Made by a program: the position numbers and the translations under genes
Shown: piece by piece, positions 24,022 through 32,770 of the stretch
How positions within the stretch are numbered: the first letter of the stretch is position 1
Layout: each line of letters starts with the position of its first letter
Origin: Sinomicrobium kalidii
GTDB taxonomy: Bacteria; Bacteroidota; Bacteroidia; Flavobacteriales; Flavobacteriaceae
Length of the DNA stretch: 64,000 nucleotides
Direction: 5' to 3'
Assembly: GCF_021183825.1 (NCBI RefSeq)
Contig: NZ_CP089211.1
Span: forward strand, 2,356,001-2,420,000
Notes under the pieces: generated by a model
The model's database searches: none
What the model was told of the DNA's origin: nothing
Seen by the model: only the letters and a program-made list of their open reading frames with translations

Positions 24022-27000
24022 ATGCAAAAAGGAATATTCGTATTTGTTTTATTGCTTATAGGCTTGCAAACAGAAGCACAAACCTATCAGATATCAGGCC
24101 CGTCCACGGTCAATAACGGAACAACGCATTCCTATGTTATATCCCCAGACGGTAGTAATTTTCCGACAGACGACATCACTAACACCACCTGGCATATTGA
24201 AGGCGGGACCATTCAATCTTCAAATGATATTGTTGCTAATGTCGTCTGGAACGGGCAAAAGTATAACAGCTCCATACGAGCCGAGTTCATGGTCAATGGT
24301 CAGGGGCCATACCTGGCATTTTTACAAGTTATTGTAAACGGAGCCCCTCCTTCTCCACCTCCCAACCCCACCATAAGTAGTACAGGTTGTGAGGAAGTTG
24401 TTTTGCAGCGTGTGGGAACACCTCCCAATGGAGTTACCTGGTACTGGCAGGGCAAGGATTCTAACGGAACCAGTACGAATAAAGGGGCTGACACAAATTT
24501 TATTGCTAACGAAGGTAGTGGTACCTATTACATACGGGCCCGCGCCGGTACAAACTGGAGTAGCACTTCAGGTTCCGTTTATGTGGAAATCCCCGATAAT
24601 GCGCCAGCCCCTCCTTCTGTTCCATCAGTTACGAATAATTGTGATCATACGGTATTGACCCGGGGAACACCTCCCAATGGGGTGACCTGGTATTGGCAGA
24701 GTAGTGCCAACGGTACGAGTACTTCCAATGCTGAAATCAGTATTACCCGAACTACAGGTACCGTATACTACCTTAGAGGACAGCATGATGCTTCCGGATG
24801 CTGGGGCATGGCAAGAACGGTAAATTATACGGTTTCAGGAAAGGAAACCTGGTATGCGGATTCGGATAATGACGGTTTTGGTGATCCGAACAACAGCTTG
24901 GAATCCTGTTCCCAACCTGATGGCTATATAGATAATGCGAATGACCAGTGCCCTGATGTACCCGGACCGGATAATGGGTGCCCGACAGAAGAATACAGTC
25001 CTGTTGTCCTTAGTAATGAAAATTATGTTTATGCCCGGCTATATCAAAAAAAGATGAGTAGTCCCGATGGTATAACTTATAATCGTGATGTAATGGAACA
25101 GGTAACCTATTACGACGGATTGGGCAGACCTAAGCAAAAAGTGGCCATACGGCAATCTCCGTGGGGTATGCAGGATATTGTAACTCATATAGGCTATAAC
25201 GGATTTGCACGCCAGGAAAAGGAATACTTGTCTTTTATCCCTACAGACATTAACCAGGGGGCCTTTCGTAGTGAGGCAGAACAATTAACCCAGCGGTATT
25301 ACCATTCTCATTATTCCGGCGATTTTAGTGACATGGCCGAACATGAGGTTAATGCCTATGCCCAGAAACAATTTGAACCTTCACCGCTAAACCGGGTGGA
25401 AAAACAGGCTGCTCCGGGTAAAGACTGGAAACTGGGCAGTGGTCATGAGATCGAATTTGATTATGAAACCAATACGGCTACGGAGGTGCGTTTGTTCGAA
25501 GTGACTTTTGTCAATGGCAATACGGAGCGGCCCCAACTGGTTGTTATAGGCAACAATTATCACAGTGCCGGGCAATTACATAAAATTATAACAAGAGACG
25601 AAAACCATAATGGTACCACAAAAGATCATACCACCGAAGAGTTTAAAGACAAACTGGGGAGAATGGTTTTAAGACGTACCTATAACGAGGGAACCGCCCA
25701 TGACACCTACTACGTATATGATAATTTCGGGAACCTGACCTATGTTATCCCGCCTAAAGTTGATACGTCGGATGGGGTATCTACTGCGGAACTCAATGAA
25801 TTGTGCTACCAGTACAGGTATGATAAACGTAATCGGCTTATAGAGAAAAAAGTTCCGGGGAAAGGATGGGAATTCATGGTTTATAATGCACTTGACCAAC
25901 CTGTAATGACACAGGATATGCGGTTAAGGAATGAAAATAAATGGCTGTTTACTAAATATGACGTTTTTGACAGGGTGGTATATACCGGCCAAACCAATCA
26001 TGGGCAAAGTAGAGAAGAGCTTCAGGAAATTTTTGATAATACGGCAAGGTATTACGAAAGCAGGATACGATCCTCTGCAGAAGCCCCTACTGTCATAGCA
26101 GGGACAGATGTATATTATACCAACATAAGCCCTCCTACGGGAATAGCCCGGGTATATACCATTAATTACTATGACGATTATGAATTTGACCTCGCCGGAC
26201 TAACTGTTCCCTCAACAGTATTGGGGCAAACAGTGGATACAAGGACCAAGACTTTAGCCACAGGGAGTAAAACCCGGGTGTTGGGTACCAATCATTGGAT
26301 CACCACCATCACCGGTTATGATAAAAAGGGCAGGGTGATCTATACCGCTACCAAAAACCCTTACTTGAATACCACGGATATTGTGGAACACAAACTGGAT
26401 TTTGCAGGCAAGGTATTGGAGACCAGAACCACCCATACCAGGGGCAGCAATGCTCCCATAGTAACTACAGACAAGTTTGAATACGACCATGCCGGGCGGC
26501 TGGTGAGGCAGTTACAGTGTATCAACGGGGACTGCGGGGGAGATACCACAGGGGAGAACCCGGTCTTTGATGATGCCATTACAGAAACACAACATGAGAT
26601 AGCCAGTAATTCTATTACCTTAAAACCCGGCTTTCACTTTAAAGCTACCAGCAGTATAAGCTTTAGTGCTTCGATCAGCCCGGCAGGGGAACTTATCGCC
26701 GAAAATGTGTATGACGACCTGGGGCAACTGGAGCAGAAAAAGGTAGGGAATACCCAAAGCAAGCCTCTACAAACAATAAACTACACCTATAATGTACGGG
26801 GCTGGTTGAAAGCGATCAATAACCCGGATGCGGCATTGGGAGAGCAATTATTTGCCTTTGGTATCCGGTATAACGATCCTGCCTATAACCCTGCCGACCG
26901 GGCCTTGTACAACGGCAATATCTCGGAGACCTATTGGCGGACGGCCAATGACGACCAAAGAAGAAATTACCGCTACACCTATGATGCCCTGAACCGTATT

Positions 27001-28608
27001 ACAGGAGCAACGAATACCGGAGCAGGAGAATACACCAGGTACGAGCTAAAGAATGTAGCCTATGACAAGAATGGCAATATTACCGATCTGACCCGCAATG
27101 GCTGGCAGAACAGCAGTAATTACGACAATATGGATGTATTGGAGTATCGTTACAATTCTACCAACAAGTTGCTAAAGGTCATAGATACGGGAAACAAAAG
27201 TTATGGCTTTAAGGATGGTTCTAATACGAATAACGATTATACCTATGATGCCAATGGTAACCTGGAAAGTGATGCCAATAAAGGAATAACAAACATCACT
27301 TATAACCATTTGAATCTTCCCACCCGGATTAGCTTTGGAGCCAACAGAATTGATTATATTTACGATGCCTCGGGGATCAAGTTAAAGAAGGCGGTTACTG
27401 AGGGAAGTTCTGTGACAAATACGGAGTATGCAGGGAAGTACATCTATGAAAATAGCCAACTCCAGTTCTTTAGTCATCCGGAAGGGTATGTAACGAAGGA
27501 AAACAACAAGTACAAGTACGTATACCAGTATAAGGACCACTTAGGGAACGTGCGGCTTACCTACTCCGACCAGAACAGTGACGGGGTTGTAGGAACTTCG
27601 GAGATTTTACAGGAAAATAACTACTATCCCTTCGGAGCGCTTCAAAAAGGATATAACAATGTTATTAGGGGTACAGAGAACAATTACCAACAGTACCAGG
27701 GCCAGGAACTGGACGAGAGTTTAAGTTTAGGCTGGCATCATTTTAAATACCGTACCTATGATGCGCTTATTGGCCGATTTTTACAGATCGACCCGCTGGC
27801 CACAACATATGTCTATAACTCTACCTATGCCTTTGCGGAGAACAATGTAACCAGTGGTATTGACCTGGAAGGGAAAGAGTTGTCTTTTGAACTGGACGGT
27901 AATAGGGCTACCGGAGTATCTGGGCCAAGAACTGATACATACACGCTTCAGGAAGCAAGAAGCATTGTTCAAAAACAGACGGCTGCCCGCGATGCTACTA
28001 TGAGCCTTTTGGCCTCCAAATCGGCAGGGGCATCCCGTAGCCACGGGGAAATAAATTATCCGACTTCTCACCCGGACAGGGCTAAATTTGTATATCCGCA
28101 ATCCGGGCTAAGACTGGCAGAGACCGTAGGCGTAGGCGCTAAAGAAGCTGTTACCGATGTATTTTTAGGTGGAGCGGTAGCTATGGGACTTAAAGCATTA
28201 AGGGGAGCCAAGTCCGTCTGGGGGTTGAATAGGTTTGCTCGGGGAAGAGTGATAGAAGAAATGCTGGGAGCTAACAAAAACTGGGCGAAGAACTTTCCGG
28301 GAATAGATAAGATAGAGGACGGTGTGGCCACCAGCATAAAGAGTATGGATTTAATGGGCAAGTCCTACCAGGAAGGCAACAGGGTCTTTAACACACTTAA
28401 GGGGTATATCGATAAGTTGGACAATTTTGGGGGAAGAACTCGCTGGGGAGGAACAGTTATAGAAGAAGGAACTGATTATTCGAGTAAAGCATTGGAATTA
28501 GCTGTGCAGACAGGAAAAGGGACAGATGCCCAGTGGGACCAGATTAATCGGGCCGTCCAGTATGCTTTGGATAGAGATATTAATGTAACCATCAGATTTA
28601 TTGATTAA
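24022..28608 (+). CDS. RHS polymorphic toxin with CdiA-EC869-like nuclease tip
   Basis: It starts at the ATG at 24022 (MQKGIFVFVLLLIGLQTEAQ, a signal peptide): 1528 residues. Two Ig-like repeats (about 118-270, TPPNGVTWYWQ twice) precede a calcium-type DSDNDGFGD region (about 278-322) and a DUF6443-like segment (about 335 on). YD repeats follow, interrupted by a 3-coathanger-like segment (SITLKPGFHFKATSS, about 865-880). The core YKDHLGNVRLTYSDQ and NYYPFG ends at RFLQIDPLA (about 1257). The variable tip ends in ARGRVIEEMLGA (about 1405), IDKIEDGVATSIKSMDL and a C-terminal GTDAQWDQINRAVQYA. That resembles the restriction-like nuclease toxin of CdiA EC869. E, D and K of the PD-(D/E)XK type are present. 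The immunity gene follows 5 bp downstream. Confidence 0.85.
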   Translation: MQKGIFVFVLLLIGLQTEAQTYQISGPSTVNNGTTHSYVISPDGSNFPTDDITNTTWHIEGGTIQSSNDIVANVVWNGQKYNSSIRAEFMVNGQGPYLAFLQVIVNGAPPSPPPNPTISSTGCEEVVLQRVGTPPNGVTWYWQGKDSNGTSTNKGADTNFIANEGSGTYYIRARAGTNWSSTSGSVYVEIPDNAPAPPSVPSVTNNCDHTVLTRGTPPNGVTWYWQSSANGTSTSNAEISITRTTGTVYYLRGQHDASGCWGMARTVNYTVSGKETWYADSDNDGFGDPNNSLESCSQPDGYIDNANDQCPDVPGPDNGCPTEEYSPVVLSNENYVYARLYQKKMSSPDGITYNRDVMEQVTYYDGLGRPKQKVAIRQSPWGMQDIVTHIGYNGFARQEKEYLSFIPTDINQGAFRSEAEQLTQRYYHSHYSGDFSDMAEHEVNAYAQKQFEPSPLNRVEKQAAPGKDWKLGSGHEIEFDYETNTATEVRLFEVTFVNGNTERPQLVVIGNNYHSAGQLHKIITRDENHNGTTKDHTTEEFKDKLGRMVLRRTYNEGTAHDTYYVYDNFGNLTYVIPPKVDTSDGVSTAELNELCYQYRYDKRNRLIEKKVPGKGWEFMVYNALDQPVMTQDMRLRNENKWLFTKYDVFDRVVYTGQTNHGQSREELQEIFDNTARYYESRIRSSAEAPTVIAGTDVYYTNISPPTGIARVYTINYYDDYEFDLAGLTVPSTVLGQTVDTRTKTLATGSKTRVLGTNHWITTITGYDKKGRVIYTATKNPYLNTTDIVEHKLDFAGKVLETRTTHTRGSNAPIVTTDKFEYDHAGRLVRQLQCINGDCGGDTTGENPVFDDAITETQHEIASNSITLKPGFHFKATSSISFSASISPAGELIAENVYDDLGQLEQKKVGNTQSKPLQTINYTYNVRGWLKAINNPDAALGEQLFAFGIRYNDPAYNPADRALYNGNISETYWRTANDDQRRNYRYTYDALNRITGATNTGAGEYTRYELKNVAYDKNGNITDLTRNGWQNSSNYDNMDVLEYRYNSTNKLLKVIDTGNKSYGFKDGSNTNNDYTYDANGNLESDANKGITNITYNHLNLPTRISFGANRIDYIYDASGIKLKKAVTEGSSVTNTEYAGKYIYENSQLQFFSHPEGYVTKENNKYKYVYQYKDHLGNVRLTYSDQNSDGVVGTSEILQENNYYPFGALQKGYNNVIRGTENNYQQYQGQELDESLSLGWHHFKYRTYDALIGRFLQIDPLATTYVYNSTYAFAENNVTSGIDLEGKELSFELDGNRATGVSGPRTDTYTLQEARSIVQKQTAARDATMSLLASKSAGASRSHGEINYPTSHPDRAKFVYPQSGLRLAETVGVGAKEAVTDVFLGGAVAMGLKALRGAKSVWGLNRFARGRVIEEMLGANKNWAKNFPGIDKIEDGVATSIKSMDLMGKSYQEGNRVFNTLKGYIDKLDNFGGRTRWGGTVIEEGTDYSSKALELAVQTGKGTDAQWDQINRAVQYALDRDINVTIRFID

Positions 28609-28613
28609 GAGAT

Positions 28614-29057
28614 ATGATAAAAAGAGCGGACATTATAAAGTTTAATAAGGATAATAAATTTGTCTTACATCCTATAAACACTTTAGAAGGAGGAGGAGGG
28701 ATTGCTTCTTCTCCCTATGTCATTGATAATGATTTGACATACATAGAAATAGCTGAAAAATTATTGACTGTACTAAATTGTAGTAAGGTTGGCGTACCCC
28801 AACCTTTAGATTGGAGTTTTTTTCGTAAAGAACATTTAAAGGCAATGAGAATAAAATCTATGAAGATACTACATGAAGACAGTTTGAATGTAGGTGTTTT
28901 CACAAAAGATGGTAATTACCATATCTCCCCTACGGTTAACAAAGGTCCCCGTCAGGGTTTTCAAGGAGCTGTAAAAGACCGTATAGTAATCCCGTTAAGT
29001 TCGAGTGTCGAAGAACTGGCATCAGCCCTGGAAGAAGCTTTTAAAAAGAGTAGTTAG
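28614..29057 (+). CDS. Candidate immunity protein for the CdiA-like RHS tip
   Basis: This soluble 147-residue protein has no signal peptide. Its start lies 5 bp after the toxin stop codon. The sequence is mixed alpha/beta: RADIIKFNKDNKFVLHPINT, then YIEIAEKLLTVLNCSKVGVP, LDWSFFRKEHLKAMRIKSMK and a closing VEELASALEEAFKKSS. The last segment recalls contact-dependent inhibition immunity proteins, whose ends often read LxxALxxAL. Position and size are those of a cognate immunity protein that keeps the nuclease inactive in the producer cytoplasm. The base composition is lower in GC than the RHS gene, as usual for such genes. A terminator follows. Confidence 0.7.
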   Translation: MIKRADIIKFNKDNKFVLHPINTLEGGGGIASSPYVIDNDLTYIEIAEKLLTVLNCSKVGVPQPLDWSFFRKEHLKAMRIKSMKILHEDSLNVGVFTKDGNYHISPTVNKGPRQGFQGAVKDRIVIPLSSSVEELASALEEAFKKSS

Positions 29058-29080
29058 AAATCCATGTAATAGTAGAAAAT

Positions 29081-29106
29081 AAAACCGTCCAACTTTAGAC
29101 GGTTTT
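29081..29106. terminator. Bidirectional terminator
   Basis: AAAACCGTC and GACGGTTTT form a 9-bp stem around an 8-nt loop, with A and T runs outside, 24 bp after the immunity gene. It also faces the end of a minus-strand XRE remnant. Confidence 0.75.
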
Positions 29107-29107
29107 G

Positions 29108-29330
29108 TTATTTATAGGCTTCCTGGGTTTTATAGTCCCTGAGGCACATATCGATAAAATCGTAGATATATTTTTTACGATCTTCGGAGAGTTTAGAAAT
29201 ATCTTCAATCCTTTGCAGGACTTCTTTGTCCTTGACCAGTACGGAGGTATCGCCCGCCAGGAAATCCAAAGAAACATTAAGGGCCTGGGCAATCTTTTGG
29301 CAATGTCGATAGAGGTTTCAGCGCCTTCAT
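29108..29330 (-). pseudogene. Frameshifted C-terminal remnant of an XRE regulator
   Basis: The minus strand reads IAQALNVSLDFLAGD, VLVKDKEVLQRIEDISKL and a final DFIDMCLRDYKTQEAYK before a TAA at 29108-29110. These are the last 65 residues typical of Bacteroidota XRE repressors (KIAxALxVSLDxLxGD). Upstream the frame breaks by one base near 29297 (AAAAG where AAAAAG would restore it), continuing as GAETSIDIAK. The DNA-binding half is missing. It is dead; nothing around it looks like its operon. Confidence 0.6.
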
Positions 29331-29627
29331 CTGAAGGAAGCCGCCTTGAAAATGGTTCGGTCAATCCCTGTATTCTCCCCTCCCCCTCCGTAACTCCCCG
29401 ACCCATCAACTCCAAAACCAAACAACCTACATATACAAACCCTGCCACACCCCCACTACACCAAAATCAATGACCTCGGGGCAATCCCGATAATTATCGG
29501 GACACGAGGCATAAATCGGAAAACCCGAAAAAAAGCATTTCGACGCAAGCCCTTCGACACTTCGATCATACTCAGTGCAGGCTAAGCTCAGGACAGGCTT
29601 CGGAGTATTTTAAATCTCACTTAGTGA
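29331..29627. other. Intergenic repeats between cassettes 1 and 2
   Basis: No gene is seen. The stretch has an ATCCCGATAATTATCGGGA palindrome (29484-29502). It also has a CTTCGACACTTCGATCATAC / AGTGCAGGCTAAGCTCAGGA block (about 29548-29600) of the kind that recurs between flavobacterial genes. Low-complexity C-rich sequence lies around 29380-29460. Confidence 0.4.
29484..29502. repeat. ATCGGGAT-type palindrome (copy 4)
   Basis: ATCCCGATAATTATCGGGA lies in the intergenic stretch between cassettes 1 and 2. Confidence 0.6.
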
Positions 29628-30137
29628 GTAAATTGCGGATTTCCGTAAGGAGTTGTGGTAAATGTGTATTTCCTTTGTTTCTTTTAAGGGCGGAATAACA
29701 GGGAATAAGGGCAATTTATATGATGTAGGCTTACTTTTTATATGTTGTTTGTTTACAGATGTTTGTGTGTTTCGTGATACCATAGAAAACGTAAAAACAG
29801 TCCCTGCAATTTATAAATGCAGGGTACAAAATGTTGTGGTTTGTCTCGATTTTCCATAATATTACAACATAAATCAATTTGTGTTAATAAAAAGGTAACA
29901 CGGGATGGCCTTTTTTGAAAAAGAGAAAGCGTATCTTGTGAACGCTGTATAAATAAAATCAAAAAGCTAATGAAGTAACAATTACTTCTTTCCCCTAAAC
30001 CCTGACCGGACAACAGTCAGGATACATTTTTTACTCCCCCTAAAAATAAAAAACCTTTCCCGGTGCGGGGATTGGTATGGACTTATATGATCCGTCAGTA
30101 ATAGAAATAAAAAGTATAATCATAAATCCAGATATTA
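29628..30137 (+). promoter_or_regulatory. Cassette leader 2 (promoter and long 5' UTR)
   Basis: This is colinear with leader 1 at 17065-17613. The hairpin CCCTGCA-ATTTATAAA-TGCAGGG is perfect here (29803-29825). The TATCTTGTG box is at 29932-29940, and the CCTGAC-CGGACAACA-GTCAGG hairpin at 30001-30021 is unchanged in sequence from leader 1. The distance from the box to the ATG at 30138 is about 195 nt, matching leader 1. Preservation of hairpins and spacing argues for a functional RNA leader or a regulated promoter. Confidence 0.6.
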
Positions 30138-30830
30138 ATGAAAAGAGTCATACTTCTTTTTTTAATGGGCCCTGTTGTTTTTTATGCCCAGACGAATACG
30201 TTTCCTGCATCCGGGAGTGTGGGGATTGGCACAACTACCCCGGAAGCAAAGCTCGACGTTGCGGGGGTTACCTATTTAAAAGGAGCACCAACCTATTCAA
30301 GGGTTTCGGAACAACTCAGGATCGGCAGGTCAGATCAAAATATCCGATATCATTCTATTTATTCCAATCATACCGGTTCCGGGTACTCCAATTATATTCA
30401 ATTCCGTATCCATAATGGTAATGATGACGATCTTACGGAACAGGTAACAGCGATGACCTTGACCGGTGATGGCAATGTGGGTATAGGCGCAGAGGTACCC
30501 GGTAGCTGGAAACTTGCTGTAAACGGTAAAATCCGTGCCAAGGAAATCAAAGTGGAAACCGGCTGGAGTGATTTCGTCTTTAAGGACGATTATGACTTAC
30601 CTGCTTTGAACGAGGTGAAACAACACATTGAGGAGAAAGGACATTTAAAAGATATTCCCAGTGCAAAGGAGGTCGAGGAAAACGGGATATTCCTGGGTGA
30701 GATGGATGCAAAATTACTACAAAAAATTGAAGAACTGACACTTTATACCATCCGACAACAGGAAATTATTGAAAAGCAGGGAAAGATGATACAAGAGTTA
30801 AAACTACAAATAGAAAAGCTTACTGATTAA
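30138..30830 (+). CDS. Fibre-like exported protein, type 1 tail (cassette 2, first)
   Basis: This 230-residue protein is the shortest fibre. It has a signal peptide MKRVILLFLMGPVVFYAQ and a VGIGTTTPEAKLDVAG motif right after it (about 28-43). The short head is about 44-110, and a VGIGAEVPGSWKLAVNG motif (about 114-130) leads to the type 1 tail ETGWSDFVFKDDYDLPALNE. A coiled coil (RQQEIIEKQGKMIQELKLQI) closes the protein. Its leader, signal peptide and first motif are homologous to the first fibre of cassette 1, while the head is different. It is followed after 11 bp by the next fibre. Confidence 0.8.
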   Translation: MKRVILLFLMGPVVFYAQTNTFPASGSVGIGTTTPEAKLDVAGVTYLKGAPTYSRVSEQLRIGRSDQNIRYHSIYSNHTGSGYSNYIQFRIHNGNDDDLTEQVTAMTLTGDGNVGIGAEVPGSWKLAVNGKIRAKEIKVETGWSDFVFKDDYDLPALNEVKQHIEEKGHLKDIPSAKEVEENGIFLGEMDAKLLQKIEELTLYTIRQQEIIEKQGKMIQELKLQIEKLTD

Positions 30831-30841
30831 ATATGTGAACT

Positions 30842-31789
30842 ATGAAAAAACTAAGAGGTCTCCCCATATTATTACTGATGATTTACTCCGGATATTCCCA
30901 GGTTCCCAATACCAATGAGTCTGCTTTTCCTGCAGAAGGTAATGTGCTGGAAGGTGATTGGGGCACCTATTTGCTTCAGGGATTAAATGCGGAAAGGACA
31001 TTGCGGTTAGGTGTGGCTAATGACGGTTATACCCGGGCGGAAATAGAAATGGAAAATAATAATACGAACTCCGGTAAGATTATTTTTAAAACTACAGCAT
31101 CTAATAGCGGGGCACTGGAACGGATGACCATTTTAAATAATGGTAATATAGGAATCGGTGTTAGTAACCCGGTAGAAAAGCTGGATGTGGACGGAAGCCT
31201 GAGGTTAGGCGGTGCTCCGGGAACCATTATTAATCCACAATTAAATGTAAGTGATTTGAATCCCGGGGTTACAGCAGGGGGAGTATCTATAAAAGGTAGA
31301 AAATGGGGACATTTTGTAATAGATATTTATGGTAATGACACCAGGGATGCTTTTGCTGTCAGGACAGATAGTAACAGGGACGGGGTCTTAGATAACATCC
31401 CTTTTTTAGTAAATAATGCGGGGAGAGTAGGGATAGGTACTATTACACCGGATGCCAAATTGGCGGTAAACGGTGTAGTGCATAGTAAGGAAGTCAAGGT
31501 AGACTTAAATGGCTGGAGCGATTTTGTTTTTAAAGAAGATTACAACCTGCCTACGCTGGAAGAAGTAGAGCAACATATCAAGGAGAAAGGCCATTTAAAA
31601 GACATCCCCAATACCAAAGAGGTTAAGGAGAACGGTATTCATTTAGGTGAGATGGATGCTAAACTATTGCAAAAGATCGAAGAGCTTACCCTGTACACCA
31701 TACAACAACAAAAGCAAATAGAAGCCGTATTGGAACAAAACCGCAAACTTCTTCAGGAGATAGAACAACTTAAACAGAAACAGCCATGA
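30842..31789 (+). CDS. Fibre-like exported protein, type 1 tail (cassette 2, second)
   Basis: This 315-residue protein has a signal peptide ending SGYSQ (about 19). The head includes YLLQGLNAERTLRLGVANDG and two motifs, IGIGVSNPVEKLDVDG (about 102) and VGIGTITPDAKLAVNG (about 196). The tail KVDLNGWSDFVFKEDYNLPT is almost base-for-base the same as the third fibre of cassette 1 (19983-20120 and 31510-31650). Coiled coil to the end (QQQKQIEAVLEQNRKLLQEI). It overlaps the next gene by 4 bp. Confidence 0.8.
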   Translation: MKKLRGLPILLLMIYSGYSQVPNTNESAFPAEGNVLEGDWGTYLLQGLNAERTLRLGVANDGYTRAEIEMENNNTNSGKIIFKTTASNSGALERMTILNNGNIGIGVSNPVEKLDVDGSLRLGGAPGTIINPQLNVSDLNPGVTAGGVSIKGRKWGHFVIDIYGNDTRDAFAVRTDSNRDGVLDNIPFLVNNAGRVGIGTITPDAKLAVNGVVHSKEVKVDLNGWSDFVFKEDYNLPTLEEVEQHIKEKGHLKDIPNTKEVKENGIHLGEMDAKLLQKIEELTLYTIQQQKQIEAVLEQNRKLLQEIEQLKQKQP

Positions 31790-32763
31790 AAAAGCACTGG
31801 ATAACCACTTCCCTCTTTATGATCGTGATATTTACAGTCGGGGCTCAGACTGTAGATGCCGGATATTTAAATCCTATGTTAGGTAGTCCGGACTTGCATA
31901 AGATTACCCGGTTCGGCACATCCTCCGGACATTATGCCGGGTTGATGTGGAATGTCAATAATGCCAACTATGGAGATGGTGACGATTTTTCCATTTTCAC
32001 CTATACCAACCGGGATATGACTATTAGAACGGGTACCGGAAACTTTATCGTATTTCCGAGTTCGGGAGGAAATATGGGGATAGGGACTACTAAGCCAACC
32101 TCTAAACTGCATGTAAAAGGTGATTTTTATCTTCTTGGAAATGATAGTTATGAAAATGGCTGGAAAAAAACACATTTTTACTGGAGCGGACATTCACTGA
32201 TTATGGGATCCAAGGAAGGCGTTTATTCACATAATAAAATAGAGTTAAAACCCGGAGGGGCAAGCAGGGGAGAATTGTATTCATCTATAGAACTTTATCA
32301 GGCGATTACTACAGGGCAACATGAAAAACGAATATCATTGTCTTCGCACTACTCCAAACCAACGTATTTCAACGCAGGTAATGTCGGGATAGGGACGACA
32401 TCCCCCGATGCCAAACTTACCGTAAAAGGGAAGATCCACACACAGGAAGTCAAGGTAGATCTGGCAGGTGCCGTAGCCCCGGACTATGTATTTAAGGAAG
32501 GTTATGATCTGCGTTCCCTGGAAGAAGTACAGGCCCATATAAAAGAAAAAGGACATCTGCCAAATATTCCTTCGGCCGGTGAAATGGAAGAAGAGGGGAT
32601 TAACCTTAAAGAGATGAACCTGAAATTGTTGGAGAAGGTAGAGGAACTGACATTGTACACTATACAACAGGAAGAAAAACTCCAGCACAAGGAAGAAAAG
32701 ATAAACAATTTAGAAGGTCGAGTTAAAACATTAGAACAGTTAATTACAAACAAAAAACAATAA
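31786..32763 (+). CDS. Fibre-like exported protein, type 2 tail (cassette 2, last)
   Basis: This 325-residue protein has a signal peptide ending TVGAQ (about 23). The head (about 24-92) with TRFGTSSGHYAGLMWNVNNA and FSIFTYTNRDMTIRTGTGNF is homologous to the partial fibre at the right edge (63283 on). Motifs MGIGTTKPTSKLHVKG and VGIGTTSPDAKLTVKG precede the type 2 tail (GAVAPDYVFKEGYDLRSLEE, EEEGINLKEMNLKLLEKVEE). It is the last fibre before the chaperone-like gene and RHS part, the same place the type 2 fibre has in cassette 1. Confidence 0.8.
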   Translation: MKKHWITTSLFMIVIFTVGAQTVDAGYLNPMLGSPDLHKITRFGTSSGHYAGLMWNVNNANYGDGDDFSIFTYTNRDMTIRTGTGNFIVFPSSGGNMGIGTTKPTSKLHVKGDFYLLGNDSYENGWKKTHFYWSGHSLIMGSKEGVYSHNKIELKPGGASRGELYSSIELYQAITTGQHEKRISLSSHYSKPTYFNAGNVGIGTTSPDAKLTVKGKIHTQEVKVDLAGAVAPDYVFKEGYDLRSLEEVQAHIKEKGHLPNIPSAGEMEEEGINLKEMNLKLLEKVEELTLYTIQQEEKLQHKEEKINNLEGRVKTLEQLITNKKQ

Positions 32764-32770
32764 TTATTTG

